Shown here: positions 19,619-28,111 of the stretch, one piece after another
Position numbering within the stretch: position 1 is the stretch's first letter
Layout: every line of letters begins with the position of its first letter
Origin: Aliihoeflea sp023389195
GTDB lineage: Bacteria > Pseudomonadota > Alphaproteobacteria > Rhizobiales > Rhizobiaceae
Length of the DNA stretch: 64,000 bases
NCBI GenBank assembly: GCA_023389195.1
Contig: JAEWET010000023.1
Location: forward strand, 1-64,000
Direction of reading: 5' to 3'
Position numbers and translations under genes: made by a program
The notes under the pieces: generated by a model
Told to the model about the DNA's origin: nothing
Seen by the model: only the letters and a program-made list of their open reading frames with translations
Databases searched by the model: none

Positions 19619-20475
19619 CGCCTCCCGAACAGGCCAAGGGGCCGCCACAGGAGGATGGCGACGAGGATCAGGTAGATCAGGAAGGAGCCGATCTCGGGGA
19701 CGAAATATTTGCCGGCGACGTCGCCGATGCCAAGGAGCGCGGCGCCGACGAAGGAGCCGGTGATGGAGCCGAGGCCGCCGACCGATACGACGATCAGGAC
19801 GTAGACGAGGTAGTGGAAGGCGAAGGACGGGTCGAGGCCGACGATCTCGATCGCCAGCGCTCCGCCGAGGCCGGCAAGGCCGCTGCCGAGCGCGAAGGTG
19901 ATGCCGAAGATCTGCTCGACATTGAGGCCGAGGCCCTGCGCCACGCGCTGGTTGTCGACGGCGGCGCGGATCTGTGCGCCGAGGCGCGTGCGCTCGATGC
20001 CGAAGACGAGGAGCGCGGTGATGGCGAGCGCGATGGCGATAAGAAAGAGACGATAGGTGCCGAAGCGGATTCCGCCGATCTCGACCGTGCCGCGCAGCCA
20101 GGCGGGCAGGCGGATCGGCTGCTGAACCGTGCCGAAGAAGTAGGTCGCGACCGCCGTTGCCACGAACACGATGCCGATCGTGAACAGGACCTGATTGAGT
20201 TCGCCGGCCCGATAGAGCCGGCGAAAAAGCGTGCGTTCGATGACGATGCTCAACGCCGCGGCCGCCAGAAAGGCTGCGGGGAGAGCGACGATGAAGGGCA
20301 GGCCGAGCTGGCGCATGACGAGCACGGTGACGTAGCCGCCGAGCATGCCGAACGCGCCGTGCGCCAGGTTGATGAAATTCATCATGCCCAACGTCACCGA
20401 CAGGCCCACCGACAGGACGAACAGAAGCATCCCGAAGGCGAACCCGTCGAAGAGGACGATGACGAGGTTGCTCAT
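19615..20475 (-). CDS. livH: LIV-type ABC transporter permease (LivH-like)
   Basis: Membrane subunit (286 residues) with the LivH signature around GMMNFINLAHGAFGMLGGYV and about eight hydrophobic segments. It follows the binding-protein gene after a 28-bp gap and overlaps livM. The importer is complete: binding protein, two permeases and two ATPases, in the order K-H-M-G-F. Confidence 0.92.
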   Translation of the reverse strand: MSNLVIVLFDGFAFGMLLFVLSVGLSVTLGMMNFINLAHGAFGMLGGYVTVLVMRQLGLPFIVALPAAFLAAAALSIVIERTLFRRLYRAGELNQVLFTIGIVFVATAVATYFFGTVQQPIRLPAWLRGTVEIGGIRFGTYRLFLIAIALAITALLVFGIERTRLGAQIRAAVDNQRVAQGLGLNVEQIFGITFALGSGLAGLGGALAIEIVGLDPSFAFHYLVYVLIVVSVGGLGSITGSFVGAALLGIGDVAGKYFVPEIGSFLIYLILVAILLWRPLGLFGRR

Positions 20476-20503
20476 CTACGCGCCGGCCCGGTCCGTGCTC
20501 GCT

Positions 20504-21679
20504 TTACTGCGTGCCGTGCAGCGGGTCCTTCACGTCCGGGATTTCATGAATGATCACGTTCTGAAGTTCCCCGTCGACCTCCTGCACCTCGCGGATATAG
20601 ACGGTCTGGACGACGTCGCGCGTCTCGGGATCGATCGACATCGGCCCGCGCGGGCTGTCCCACGCCATGCCCTTGGCTGCCTCGATCAGCGCATTGCCGG
20701 AGGTGTCGCCTTCGGTCTTCTTCAGCGCCTCGTAGATCAGGTGCATGCCGTCATAGCCGCCGATCGAGAACAGGTCGGGCGAGCGACCGCCATTCGCTTC
20801 ACGATAGGCCTCGCGGAACTCGTTGTTCAGCGGGTCGTCGCGCTCGAGCGAGTAGTGGTAGGTCGTGATGATGCCGTTGGCTGTTTCGCCCATGCTTTCG
20901 AGCGCCTCGGGGTGGGTGAGTTCGCCCTGCGCGAAGATCTTGGTGTCCGGCGGGGCAAGACCACGGTCCGCAAGCGCCTTGCCGATTGCGGCCGGCTGCG
21001 CGCCGCCCGGAACGAAGATGTAGACGGCTTCGGGATTGGCGTCGCGCACGCGCTGGACGAAGGCCGAGAAGTCGGGATTGGCGACTGGCGTGCGGTCGGC
21101 GCCGACGATCGTGCCGCCTGCCTCGGTGAAGCCTGCGGCAAAGGCCTTTTCGGCGTCGTGGCCGGGGCCGTAATCGGCGACCAGCGTATAGGCTTCCTTG
21201 ACGCCCGATTCGAATGCCCACTGGCCGAAGACGGTATTCAACTGCGGGATCGTGACGCCGGTGCGCACGATGTAGTCCGACTGTTCGACGACGATCGAGG
21301 TGGCCGCGTTCATGACGACCATCAGCTTCTGCGCTTCGGTCGCGATCGGGGCGGCGCCGAGGGCTTCCGGCGTCAGCGCGAAGCCGGCGATGATGTCGAC
21401 GCCGTCACGCACGACGAGTTCTTGCGCAAGGCGCTGGGCGACGTCCGGGGCCGGGCCGCCGGTGTCCTTCTTGACCAGTTCGATCGTCTTGCCGGCGACC
21501 TCGTTGCCATGCTTGGCGATGTAGAGATCGATGCCGGCCTGCAATTGGTTGGCGGCGTCCGCGAACGGGCCGGAATAGGGCAGGATGACGCCGATCTTGA
21601 CGGTTTCCTGCGCACCTGCCTGCATCGACCACGACAGGCCGGCGGCCAGAATCGTGGCGAACATCATCTTCGTCTTCAT
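20504..21679 (-). CDS. LIV-type ABC transporter substrate-binding protein
   Basis: Periplasmic Leu/Ile/Val-type binding protein (391 residues; Peripla_BP_6 family). A signal peptide (MKTKMMFATILAAGLSWSMQAGAQ, read in pieces) precedes the domain start VKIGVILPYSGPFADAANQ. The ATG at 21679 has a strong GGGAGGAAAAAAG ribosome site. Homologues in lignin-monomer loci bind aromatic acids; a methoxylated or hydroxylated benzoate is the likely ligand given LigM and the dioxygenase. A 139-bp gap separates it from the upstream ligM-like gene, so an internal promoter is possible. Confidence 0.9.
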   Translation of the reverse strand: MKTKMMFATILAAGLSWSMQAGAQETVKIGVILPYSGPFADAANQLQAGIDLYIAKHGNEVAGKTIELVKKDTGGPAPDVAQRLAQELVVRDGVDIIAGFALTPEALGAAPIATEAQKLMVVMNAATSIVVEQSDYIVRTGVTIPQLNTVFGQWAFESGVKEAYTLVADYGPGHDAEKAFAAGFTEAGGTIVGADRTPVANPDFSAFVQRVRDANPEAVYIFVPGGAQPAAIGKALADRGLAPPDTKIFAQGELTHPEALESMGETANGIITTYHYSLERDDPLNNEFREAYREANGGRSPDLFSIGGYDGMHLIYEALKKTEGDTSGNALIEAAKGMAWDSPRGPMSIDPETRDVVQTVYIREVQEVDGELQNVIIHEIPDVKDPLHGTQ

Positions 21680-21818
21680 TCTTTTTTCCTCCCTTGGGCC
21701 GGCCGCGAGGCGCGGCCACCGGACCCCAGTTTCGGCGTATCGGGGAAGGTCCGCAACCGCCAATCGAAAGGCGGGCCGGCAGCATAAGCTTTGCCTACAG
21801 GGCTTTCCGCACCAGCGA

Positions 21819-23219
21819 TCAGCTCGCCCTTGTGCGCCAGCTATCCACGTAGTTTTCGCGCGCTTCGGCGGCATACGGAACAGGCGAGACACGGACGCGG
21901 ATTTCGGCCTGCTTGTGACGCTCCGTCGAGGTCTTGCCGGTGCCGCCGTCGGGCTCGCCCCAGACGAGCGTCAGCACGTCGCCGACGTTCACGTCCTGGT
22001 CGACGATGCCAAGAGAAAGCATGGCGCGTTCATTGAAGGAGTAGCCATTGAACATGGAAAGGCCGACGAGCTTGCCGTCCTTCTCCACCCTATCGAAGGA
22101 GGAGGAGGCGTAGTTGGGCTGCGGCAGGTCGATCCACTTGTAGTTTTCCTCGCCGTTGCGGAAACTCGAATGGATGATCTTCATCACATCCTCGTCGTTC
22201 CACTCGAAGGTGACCTTCTTGCGCTGAGCTTTGGGGTCCATCTTCTCCAGCGCCGCGCGACCGACGAAGTCGTGGTCGAATTTCACATAGAAGCCGTAAC
22301 CGAGCTCGTAGGGCGTGGTGTAGTAGTCTTCGATGCGGTCGGAAACGTAGGAGCCGCCTATCGACCCGGTCGCCTCATAGCCGTTGGCGGGCAGCCATTC
22401 GCGATAGGCGCGCATCTCGTCGCCGGAATAGATGGCGGGAAGCGGCGAGGGAATCCAGCCGGATTCGAGCGTGTTGGTCGAATAGGCGCGGCTGCCGACC
22501 TGATAGAGGTCATGGCCCTTGCCGGCCTCGATGATGGCGGCCTGGATTTCGTCCTTCTCCTCATAGGGCCCCCAGATCTCCAGGCCCGGCGCGCCGGCCA
22601 TGCCGTGGCGCAGCGCACGGACCTTGCGGCCGGCGATGGTGATGCGGTCCATGTTGAAGAACTTGATCTCGGGGAGCGGCGCTCCATTCAGCTTTTCGAG
22701 AATCGCGGTGGCGTTCGGGCCCTGGATCTGGAAGCGGTAGTGGCGTCGGTCGACCTTCTTGCCGTCGGGGCGTGACGGCGAGCGATCGTCGCGGGTGACC
22801 TTGACGTCGTGCTTGCCGAGCGAGGCGTTGTATTCGACCCAGTTGACGGTCGGCGCGCGGCCGACGAGCAGATACTGGTTCTCGGCGAGGTGGAAGAGGA
22901 TGACGTCGCCGATGACGTGGCCGGACGGGCCGACCGGCACGTAATGCTTCGCCTTGTCGACGGAGAAGCCCTTGAACGAGTTGATCGACAGGCTTTCGAG
23001 GAAGGGGCCGGAATCGGGACCTTCCACCATCAGCTCGGCCATGTGGTGCGATTGGTCGAAGAGCACCGCGCTGTCGCGCCAGGCGCGCTGTTCGTCGCGC
23101 CAGTTGGTGAACTCGGCGGCGACGACCGGATAGACATACATGCCGATCTTCGAATTGCGCAGAAGGGCAACCGTGTCGCCGCTCTGCCGCAGCACGTCCT
23201 CGAGATTGCGCGCGCCCAT
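21819..23219 (-). CDS. ligM: Vanillate/3-O-methylgallate O-demethylase, LigM-like
   Basis: Tetrahydrofolate-dependent O-demethylase (466 residues) of the GcvT (T-protein) fold. From memory it resembles Sphingobium LigM along its whole length, with blocks such as LRNSKIGMYVYPVVAAEF, VLFDQSHHM, RALRHGMAGAPGLEIWGPY and NTLESGWIPSPLPAIY. LigM moves the methyl group of vanillate or 3-O-methylgallate to H4folate, giving protocatechuate or gallate. A GGGAGGAAAGAC ribosome site precedes the ATG. Other GcvT-like demethylases (dimethylglycine, DMSP) lack these blocks. The exact substrate among methoxyaromatics is not fixed by sequence. Confidence 0.87.
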   Translation of the reverse strand: MGARNLEDVLRQSGDTVALLRNSKIGMYVYPVVAAEFTNWRDEQRAWRDSAVLFDQSHHMAELMVEGPDSGPFLESLSINSFKGFSVDKAKHYVPVGPSGHVIGDVILFHLAENQYLLVGRAPTVNWVEYNASLGKHDVKVTRDDRSPSRPDGKKVDRRHYRFQIQGPNATAILEKLNGAPLPEIKFFNMDRITIAGRKVRALRHGMAGAPGLEIWGPYEEKDEIQAAIIEAGKGHDLYQVGSRAYSTNTLESGWIPSPLPAIYSGDEMRAYREWLPANGYEATGSIGGSYVSDRIEDYYTTPYELGYGFYVKFDHDFVGRAALEKMDPKAQRKKVTFEWNDEDVMKIIHSSFRNGEENYKWIDLPQPNYASSSFDRVEKDGKLVGLSMFNGYSFNERAMLSLGIVDQDVNVGDVLTLVWGEPDGGTGKTSTERHKQAEIRVRVSPVPYAAEARENYVDSWRTRAS

Positions 23220-23310
23220 GGTCTTTCCTCCCTAACCAAAACGTCGGAGAGGTATCCCTTGCCAAGGGTGCGGCTGTCACATTCGAATCGGGCCTGCCGG
23301 CATAACGCGG

Positions 23311-24582
23311 CTAGACGAGCGCGCCCTGTTCGGCGAGCCGCGCCTGGACGCTGCGGGCGTCGTTGCGGTGGTCGCCGTCGACATGGTCGGCCGCCGCGAC
23401 GCCGGCCGCCTGGCCGGTGGCGAAGGCCGTGCCCATGACGCGGATCGAGCCATAGGCATGCGGGTCGGCGCCGATGACGCGGCCGCCGTACCAGAGATTG
23501 TCGAGGCCCTTGGCGCGGATCGAATCGTAGGGGACGTGGCAATAGCCTTGCCCGCCGATCGAGGTGTAGCTCGGCTTGCCGGCCTCGCCGTGAAGCTCGA
23601 TCGGCCATGCGGCGCGGGCGATGCCGTCCTCGCGCAGGCGGCCGGAGACGACGTCCTCGCCGGTCATCTCGTAGCGCGCGGCAGGGTGGCGCGTTTCGCG
23701 CACGCCGATCTGCGGCCCGGTGGCGACGAGATAGGCGCGCTCGAAGCCGGGCATGTCCCGCTTCAGCATCGCGACATAGTCGTTGGCACGGGCGCGCGCT
23801 TCCATCTCGGCCGCGGTGAAGCTTTCGGAGGAGAGATCCGGCAGGGCGACGTCTACGGTCATCCACCACATGTCGTGCGACAGCGGCAGGCGGATGATGA
23901 TGCCGCCGTCGGTGCGCTGGATCGGGTGCGCGCCATCCTGGTTGTAGCGCGCGACGGCCGCCTGCAGCGCCTTGCGGTCGATGTCGAGATCGGGCGCGAT
24001 GCCGCCGACCCGGATCGGCATGGTGAGCGCCTGCAGCTTGCCTTCGGCGTCGCCGGTGCGGAACGGAATGCCGGCGAGCATGGCGAGATTGGCGTCGCCC
24101 GAAGCGTCGACGAAGGCCTCGGCGACGACGCGGCTGCGCCCGCCCATGCCGGCGAGCGTAACGGCCTCGAGCCGGTCCGCCGTGCGGGCGACCGAGGCGA
24201 CACGCGTGTGGAGCCTGACGTCGATGCCGTATCGGCGGACGAGATTGTCGAGCGCGAATTTGAGGACTTCGCCGTCGAGGAGGACGATCCAGTTTCCGGT
24301 CGTCTCCGAGCGGAAGGCTTCGCCGTCGAGCCCGTGCCTGCGCAACTCGCCGACGACTTCCTCGCCAACCCCGCCGACGGCCTTCACCGGCTCGCGGCCC
24401 TGCTGGAAGAGGCCGCAATAGGCATAGACCTGCGAGGTCGTCGCCGCGCCGCCCAGAAAGCCGTATTTCTCGACGAGGCAGACCTTCGCGCCCGCCTTCG
24501 CCGCGCCGATGGCGGCGGCAACGCCCGCCGCCCCGCCGCCGCATACGACGACGTCGTAATCGGCTTCCACTCGCTTGGTCAT
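23311..24582 (-). CDS. FAD-dependent oxidoreductase
   Basis: Flavoprotein of 423 residues with an N-terminal dinucleotide fold, YDVVVCGGGAAGVAAAIGAAKAG, and the EKYGFLGGAATTSQV block typical of the FAD_oxidored (PF12831) group. A second FAD-contact motif, GRVIGADPHAYGSIRVMGTAFATGQAAG, lies near the C-terminus. The reaction is not known for this subgroup. It sits between the TauABC-type permease (10-bp gap) and ligM, so it probably acts on the imported aromatic or on an early intermediate. Confidence 0.8.
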   Translation of the reverse strand: MTKRVEADYDVVVCGGGAAGVAAAIGAAKAGAKVCLVEKYGFLGGAATTSQVYAYCGLFQQGREPVKAVGGVGEEVVGELRRHGLDGEAFRSETTGNWIVLLDGEVLKFALDNLVRRYGIDVRLHTRVASVARTADRLEAVTLAGMGGRSRVVAEAFVDASGDANLAMLAGIPFRTGDAEGKLQALTMPIRVGGIAPDLDIDRKALQAAVARYNQDGAHPIQRTDGGIIIRLPLSHDMWWMTVDVALPDLSSESFTAAEMEARARANDYVAMLKRDMPGFERAYLVATGPQIGVRETRHPAARYEMTGEDVVSGRLREDGIARAAWPIELHGEAGKPSYTSIGGQGYCHVPYDSIRAKGLDNLWYGGRVIGADPHAYGSIRVMGTAFATGQAAGVAAADHVDGDHRNDARSVQARLAEQGALV

Positions 24583-24592
24583 GTCAGGTCCG

Positions 24593-25447
24593 TCAGGTGC
24601 GCCAGTTGAGGAAATACTGCTCGGCCTTGCCGATCAGCCAGCCGATGGTGAGGCCGAGGATGGAGAGCATCGCGACGCCGGCGATGAGCTGGTCGGTCGC
24701 GAAGATCGCGCCGGCCATCAGGATGTAGGCGCCGATGCCGTATTGGGCGCCGATCATCTCGGCCGCGACGAGCAGCACGATCGCGATCGAGGCGGAGATG
24801 CGGAAGCCCGACAGGATCGCCGGCAGCGCGCCGGGGATGATGATCTTGCGCACGATCGACAGCCACGACAGGCCGAAGGACTGGCCCATGCGGATCAGAT
24901 TGCGGTCGACATTGTCCACGCCGCCATAGGTGGCGATGACCGTCGGGAAGAAGGTGCCGAAGAGGATCGTCGCGACCTTGGAGCCTTCGCCGATGCCGAA
25001 CCAGACGATGAAGAGCGGCAGGAGAGCGATCTTCGGAATCGGGAAAAGCGCCGAGACGATGGGCGAGAGGCCGGCGCGGGCGACCGAGAAGAGGCCGATT
25101 GCAAGCCCCACCGTCACGCCCAGCATCGAGCCGAAGAACCAGCCGACCGACAAGCGGTAGAGGCTCGCCTGGAGATGGGTCCAGATCTGGCCGGTGCGGA
25201 ACAGGTCCTGGATGGCGCCGAAGGCCTCCGACGGGGCGGGCAGCGCGATCGGGCTGATGATGCCGGACTGCGAGCCGAACTCCCAGATCGCGATGATGAC
25301 GATGAAGACGAGCGGCCCGACATAGCCGAATTTGCGCGTCTTGAAGCCGCCGCCGCGGAAGGGCACAGGCTTGGCGCCTTCCGGCGCGATGACCTTCTTC
25401 TGCGGGACTTCGGCAGAGTGGATCGTGTCTATGGTGTCAAGCGACAT
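24593..25447 (-). CDS. NitT/TauT-type ABC transporter permease
   Basis: Membrane subunit (284 residues) of the SsuC/TauC family with about six segments. The EAA-like loop reads MGQSFGLSWLSIVRKIIIPGALPAILSGFRIS (read in pieces). Its ATG lies inside the end of the ATPase gene (11-bp overlap). With the flanking ATPase and binding protein it forms a complete small-anion importer. Confidence 0.9.
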   Translation of the reverse strand: MSLDTIDTIHSAEVPQKKVIAPEGAKPVPFRGGGFKTRKFGYVGPLVFIVIIAIWEFGSQSGIISPIALPAPSEAFGAIQDLFRTGQIWTHLQASLYRLSVGWFFGSMLGVTVGLAIGLFSVARAGLSPIVSALFPIPKIALLPLFIVWFGIGEGSKVATILFGTFFPTVIATYGGVDNVDRNLIRMGQSFGLSWLSIVRKIIIPGALPAILSGFRISASIAIVLLVAAEMIGAQYGIGAYILMAGAIFATDQLIAGVAMLSILGLTIGWLIGKAEQYFLNWRT

Positions 25448-26207
25448 CGGCCAACTCCATGTCGGCGGCGCGCGCTTCGTCGCGCATCAAGTTCCACAGG
25501 TGACGCTGGGTCTCTTCCAGCTCGGCGAGGCGCCCGGCCCGTTCGGCGAGCGGCATGTCGATCTCGACGACCTGCCTTATGCGGCCGGGACGGCGCGACA
25601 GGACGATGATCTTGTGGCCGAGCCGTACGGCCTCGGCGAGATTGTGCGTGACGTAGCAGGCGGAGAATTTTTCGCGCGACCACAGCTCGACGAGGTCGTC
25701 GAGCAGGAGTTCGCGGGTCTGGCTGTCGAGCGCGGAGAGAGGTTCGTCCATCAGCATGACGGCGGGGTTGACCGAGAGCGCGCGGGCGATGGCCACGCGC
25801 TGCTTCATGCCGCCCGAGAGCTGACGCGGCAACGCCTTGCGGAAATCGGACAGCTTGGTGCGGCGAAGCACGTCTTCGATGATGGCCTCGGCCTTGCCGC
25901 CGCGAATGCCGTGATCTTCCAACACGAGGCTGACATTGCCTTCGACCGTGCGCCAGGGAAGCAACGCGAAATCCTGGAAGATGTAGGTGAGCGGATTGAG
26001 CGAGCCGGCCGGCGGCTCGCCGGCGATCAGGACACGGCCGGAGGTCGGCCGCTCCAGCCCGCCGATGAAGCGCAGGAGGGTGGACTTGCCACAGCCCGAC
26101 GGGCCGATGATGCAGACGATCTCACCGCTCTTGAGCTCGAAATTGATGTTTTCGAGCACGTCGGTCTGGCCGTAGCGATGCGTGATGTTGTCGATCACAA
26201 GATCCAT
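25437..26207 (-). CDS. NitT/TauT-type ABC transporter ATPase
   Basis: ATP-binding subunit (256 residues) of the SsuB/TauB family. Walker A IGPSGCGKST, signature LSGGMKQRVAIARAL and Walker B AVMLMDEPLSALD are all present. The start MDLVIDNI at 26207 fits the family; the longer frame has no ribosome site. It follows the binding-protein gene after a stem-loop-containing gap. Confidence 0.92.
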   Translation of the reverse strand: MDLVIDNITHRYGQTDVLENINFELKSGEIVCIIGPSGCGKSTLLRFIGGLERPTSGRVLIAGEPPAGSLNPLTYIFQDFALLPWRTVEGNVSLVLEDHGIRGGKAEAIIEDVLRRTKLSDFRKALPRQLSGGMKQRVAIARALSVNPAVMLMDEPLSALDSQTRELLLDDLVELWSREKFSACYVTHNLAEAVRLGHKIIVLSRRPGRIRQVVEIDMPLAERAGRLAELEETQRHLWNLMRDEARAADMELADVA

Positions 26208-26248
26208 GATCGGCTCCTCGGGTTGGGCGGAACGCCTCCTCGGGTCGA

Positions 26249-26280
26249 GCCGGCCCCGGGCACGAACGCCCGGAGCCGGC
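26249..26280 (-). other. Stem-loop between binding protein and ATPase
   Basis: The arms GCCGGC-C-CCGGGC and GCCCGG-A-GCCGGC pair with one mismatch around a six-base loop. No T-run follows on the minus strand, so it is probably an mRNA-stabilising or attenuating hairpin after the binding-protein gene. Confidence 0.75.
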
Positions 26281-26292
26281 AGCCTTGGGAGG

Positions 26293-27306
26293 TCAGAAGG
26301 TCTCGACGAAGCTCGTGTCGACCAGGTTTTCGATCGAGGCATCCTGCGGCACGAGGTTCTCGGACTTGAACCATTCGAGTTGGTCCTCGATGCTGGCGAG
26401 GTTCAGCTTGGCGCCCTCGTTCATGCGCATCGCGCCGGCGCGGATCGCCGCGTCCGCGTCCTCGAGCGGACGGTCCGTGTAGACCCACTCGTGGATCATC
26501 GCGACCATCTCGCCGCTCTCGTCTTCGGACATGGTCTTGTCGACGAAGGCTGCATTGTAGTCCGCGACGCCCTTCGAGAAGGCGGCGACGAAGCTCTCGA
26601 CGAGCTCGCGATTGTTGGCGATGAGCTCGTTCGAGGTGAACAGGGTCGTGACCTGATAGGTATCGACATAGTCGTCGATGCGGCCGACCTCGAAGACGTC
26701 GCCGCTGGCGATGAGGCCGTCTGCGATGTTCGGCTGGATCGACCAGGCGTCGATCTGGCCCGAACGCAGCGAGGCGATGACCGCGGGCACGCCGTTGAGC
26801 GGCACCATCTCCATCGACGAACGCTCGAAGCCTTCGCCGTCGGCGATCTTGTGCGCCATGTAGTGGAAGGACGAACCGGCCGTGGTGATGCCGAAGCGCT
26901 TGCCTTCGAGGCCGGCAGGGGTCGTCACGCCGGCTTCATGGGCGGCCTTGGAGACGAGGATCTTGTGGCCCTCGACGCCCTCGGCCTCGGCCATGGCGCC
27001 GCCGATGATCTTGACCGCACCGCGCTCGGCGAGGCTGACGAGGCCGGCGGTCATGGCGGTGAGGCCGAAATCGACGTCACCCGACGCAATCGCCACGGCC
27101 ATCGGCTGGGCGGCCTGGAACGGCACGAACTCGACCTCGAGGCCTGCTTCCTCGTAATAGCCCTTGCCCTCGGCAATGATCGACGGCGAATGCGAGGTCA
27201 AGGACAGGATGCCGATCTTGACCGGCTCGGCGCTGGCGGCGCCGGCGCCCATCAGCATGGTGGCGGCGGCAAGTGCGCCGAAGGTCCTGCGGGTTATCGA
27301 AAGCAT
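26293..27306 (-). CDS. NitT/TauT-type ABC transporter substrate-binding protein
   Basis: Periplasmic binding protein (337 residues) of the SsuA/THI5-like family. The N-terminus MLSITRRTFGALAAATMLMGAGAASA (read in pieces) is a signal peptide with a possible twin-arginine motif. Mature-domain features include VKIGILSLTSHSPSIIAEGKGYYEEAGLEVEFV. Family ligands include taurine, alkanesulfonates, nitrate, pyrimidines and aromatic carboxylates; here a second aromatic ligand is inferred from the operon. Its start is clear (GGGAGGAATAAC just before the ATG). Confidence 0.88.
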   Translation of the reverse strand: MLSITRRTFGALAAATMLMGAGAASAEPVKIGILSLTSHSPSIIAEGKGYYEEAGLEVEFVPFQAAQPMAVAIASGDVDFGLTAMTAGLVSLAERGAVKIIGGAMAEAEGVEGHKILVSKAAHEAGVTTPAGLEGKRFGITTAGSSFHYMAHKIADGEGFERSSMEMVPLNGVPAVIASLRSGQIDAWSIQPNIADGLIASGDVFEVGRIDDYVDTYQVTTLFTSNELIANNRELVESFVAAFSKGVADYNAAFVDKTMSEDESGEMVAMIHEWVYTDRPLEDADAAIRAGAMRMNEGAKLNLASIEDQLEWFKSENLVPQDASIENLVDTSFVETF

Positions 27307-27359
27307 GTTATTCCTCCCTGAGACAGTTGCTTTCTTCGAATGGCCGAGACGGCCGGATT

Positions 27360-28019
27360 TCAGCGCCCGAGGACGCCGAGAATGTGTTGCGAGAGTGCCT
27401 CGCGGGCATCGTCTGCATTGCGGGCGATGGCCGCTTCGACCACATTGCGCAGGGCGTGCGTTTCGGCCGAAAGGTCGATCCGGCCCTCGATGAGCGCGGC
27501 GTAGCGGAAGCGGCGGCTTTGTGTATGGAGGCGGTCCTGAAACTCGATCAGCCGCGGCGAGCGGCAGGCGGAAACGAGCGATGCATGAAACTGGCGGCCG
27601 GTCTCGTCCCATTCAATGGCGAGCGCGGAACGGTCGGTATCGGCCTGAGCGCAGAGGCGGGCATAGGTATGGAAGGCGGCGAGCACCTCGCCTTCCCAGC
27701 GCAGGTCGCCATGCCGGATCGACCAGCCGAGGCCGAGCGTCTCGATCTCGGCGCGCAAGCGGGTGATGTCCTCGAGATCGGTCTGCGTGGCGGAGGCGAC
27801 GCGAAACCCGCGTTGCGCGCTCGCCTCGACGAGGCCTTCGCTGGAGAGCTGAGTCAGCGCCTCTCGAAAGGAATGGGCCGAGCCGCCATAGCGCTGGCGC
27901 AGCTCGTCGATCTTGAGCTTGGCGTCGGGAGCGAGAACGCCGATCGAAATGTCGCGGCGCACCTGCGCGGCGAGCAGTCGAACGACCGTATCGGAATCCG
28001 AGTTTTTCCTCCCGAACAC
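27360..28019 (-). CDS. GntR family regulator (FCD subfamily)
   Basis: Repressor-type protein (219 residues) with an N-terminal winged helix (KIDELRQRYGGSAHSFREALTQLSSEGLVEA) and an all-helical FCD ligand domain (WDETGRQFHASLVSAC and a later His). The start is taken as GTG at 28019, six bases after GGAGGA; the longer frame begins with TTG and has no ribosome site. It heads the minus-strand aromatic operon and diverges from the shikimate-dehydrogenase-like gene, so it probably controls both through the 92-bp region between them. Ligand unknown. Confidence 0.87.
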   Translation of the reverse strand: MFGRKNSDSDTVVRLLAAQVRRDISIGVLAPDAKLKIDELRQRYGGSAHSFREALTQLSSEGLVEASAQRGFRVASATQTDLEDITRLRAEIETLGLGWSIRHGDLRWEGEVLAAFHTYARLCAQADTDRSALAIEWDETGRQFHASLVSACRSPRLIEFQDRLHTQSRRFRYAALIEGRIDLSAETHALRNVVEAAIARNADDAREALSQHILGVLGR

Positions 28020-28111
28020 GCAAACTCCTCCAACGCGTCGAAAAATCTTCAATATTTCGCCTGTTATGGATTATGCCTGGCGCCGTCAAGTCGGGAGAGG
28101 AGAATTCATTC

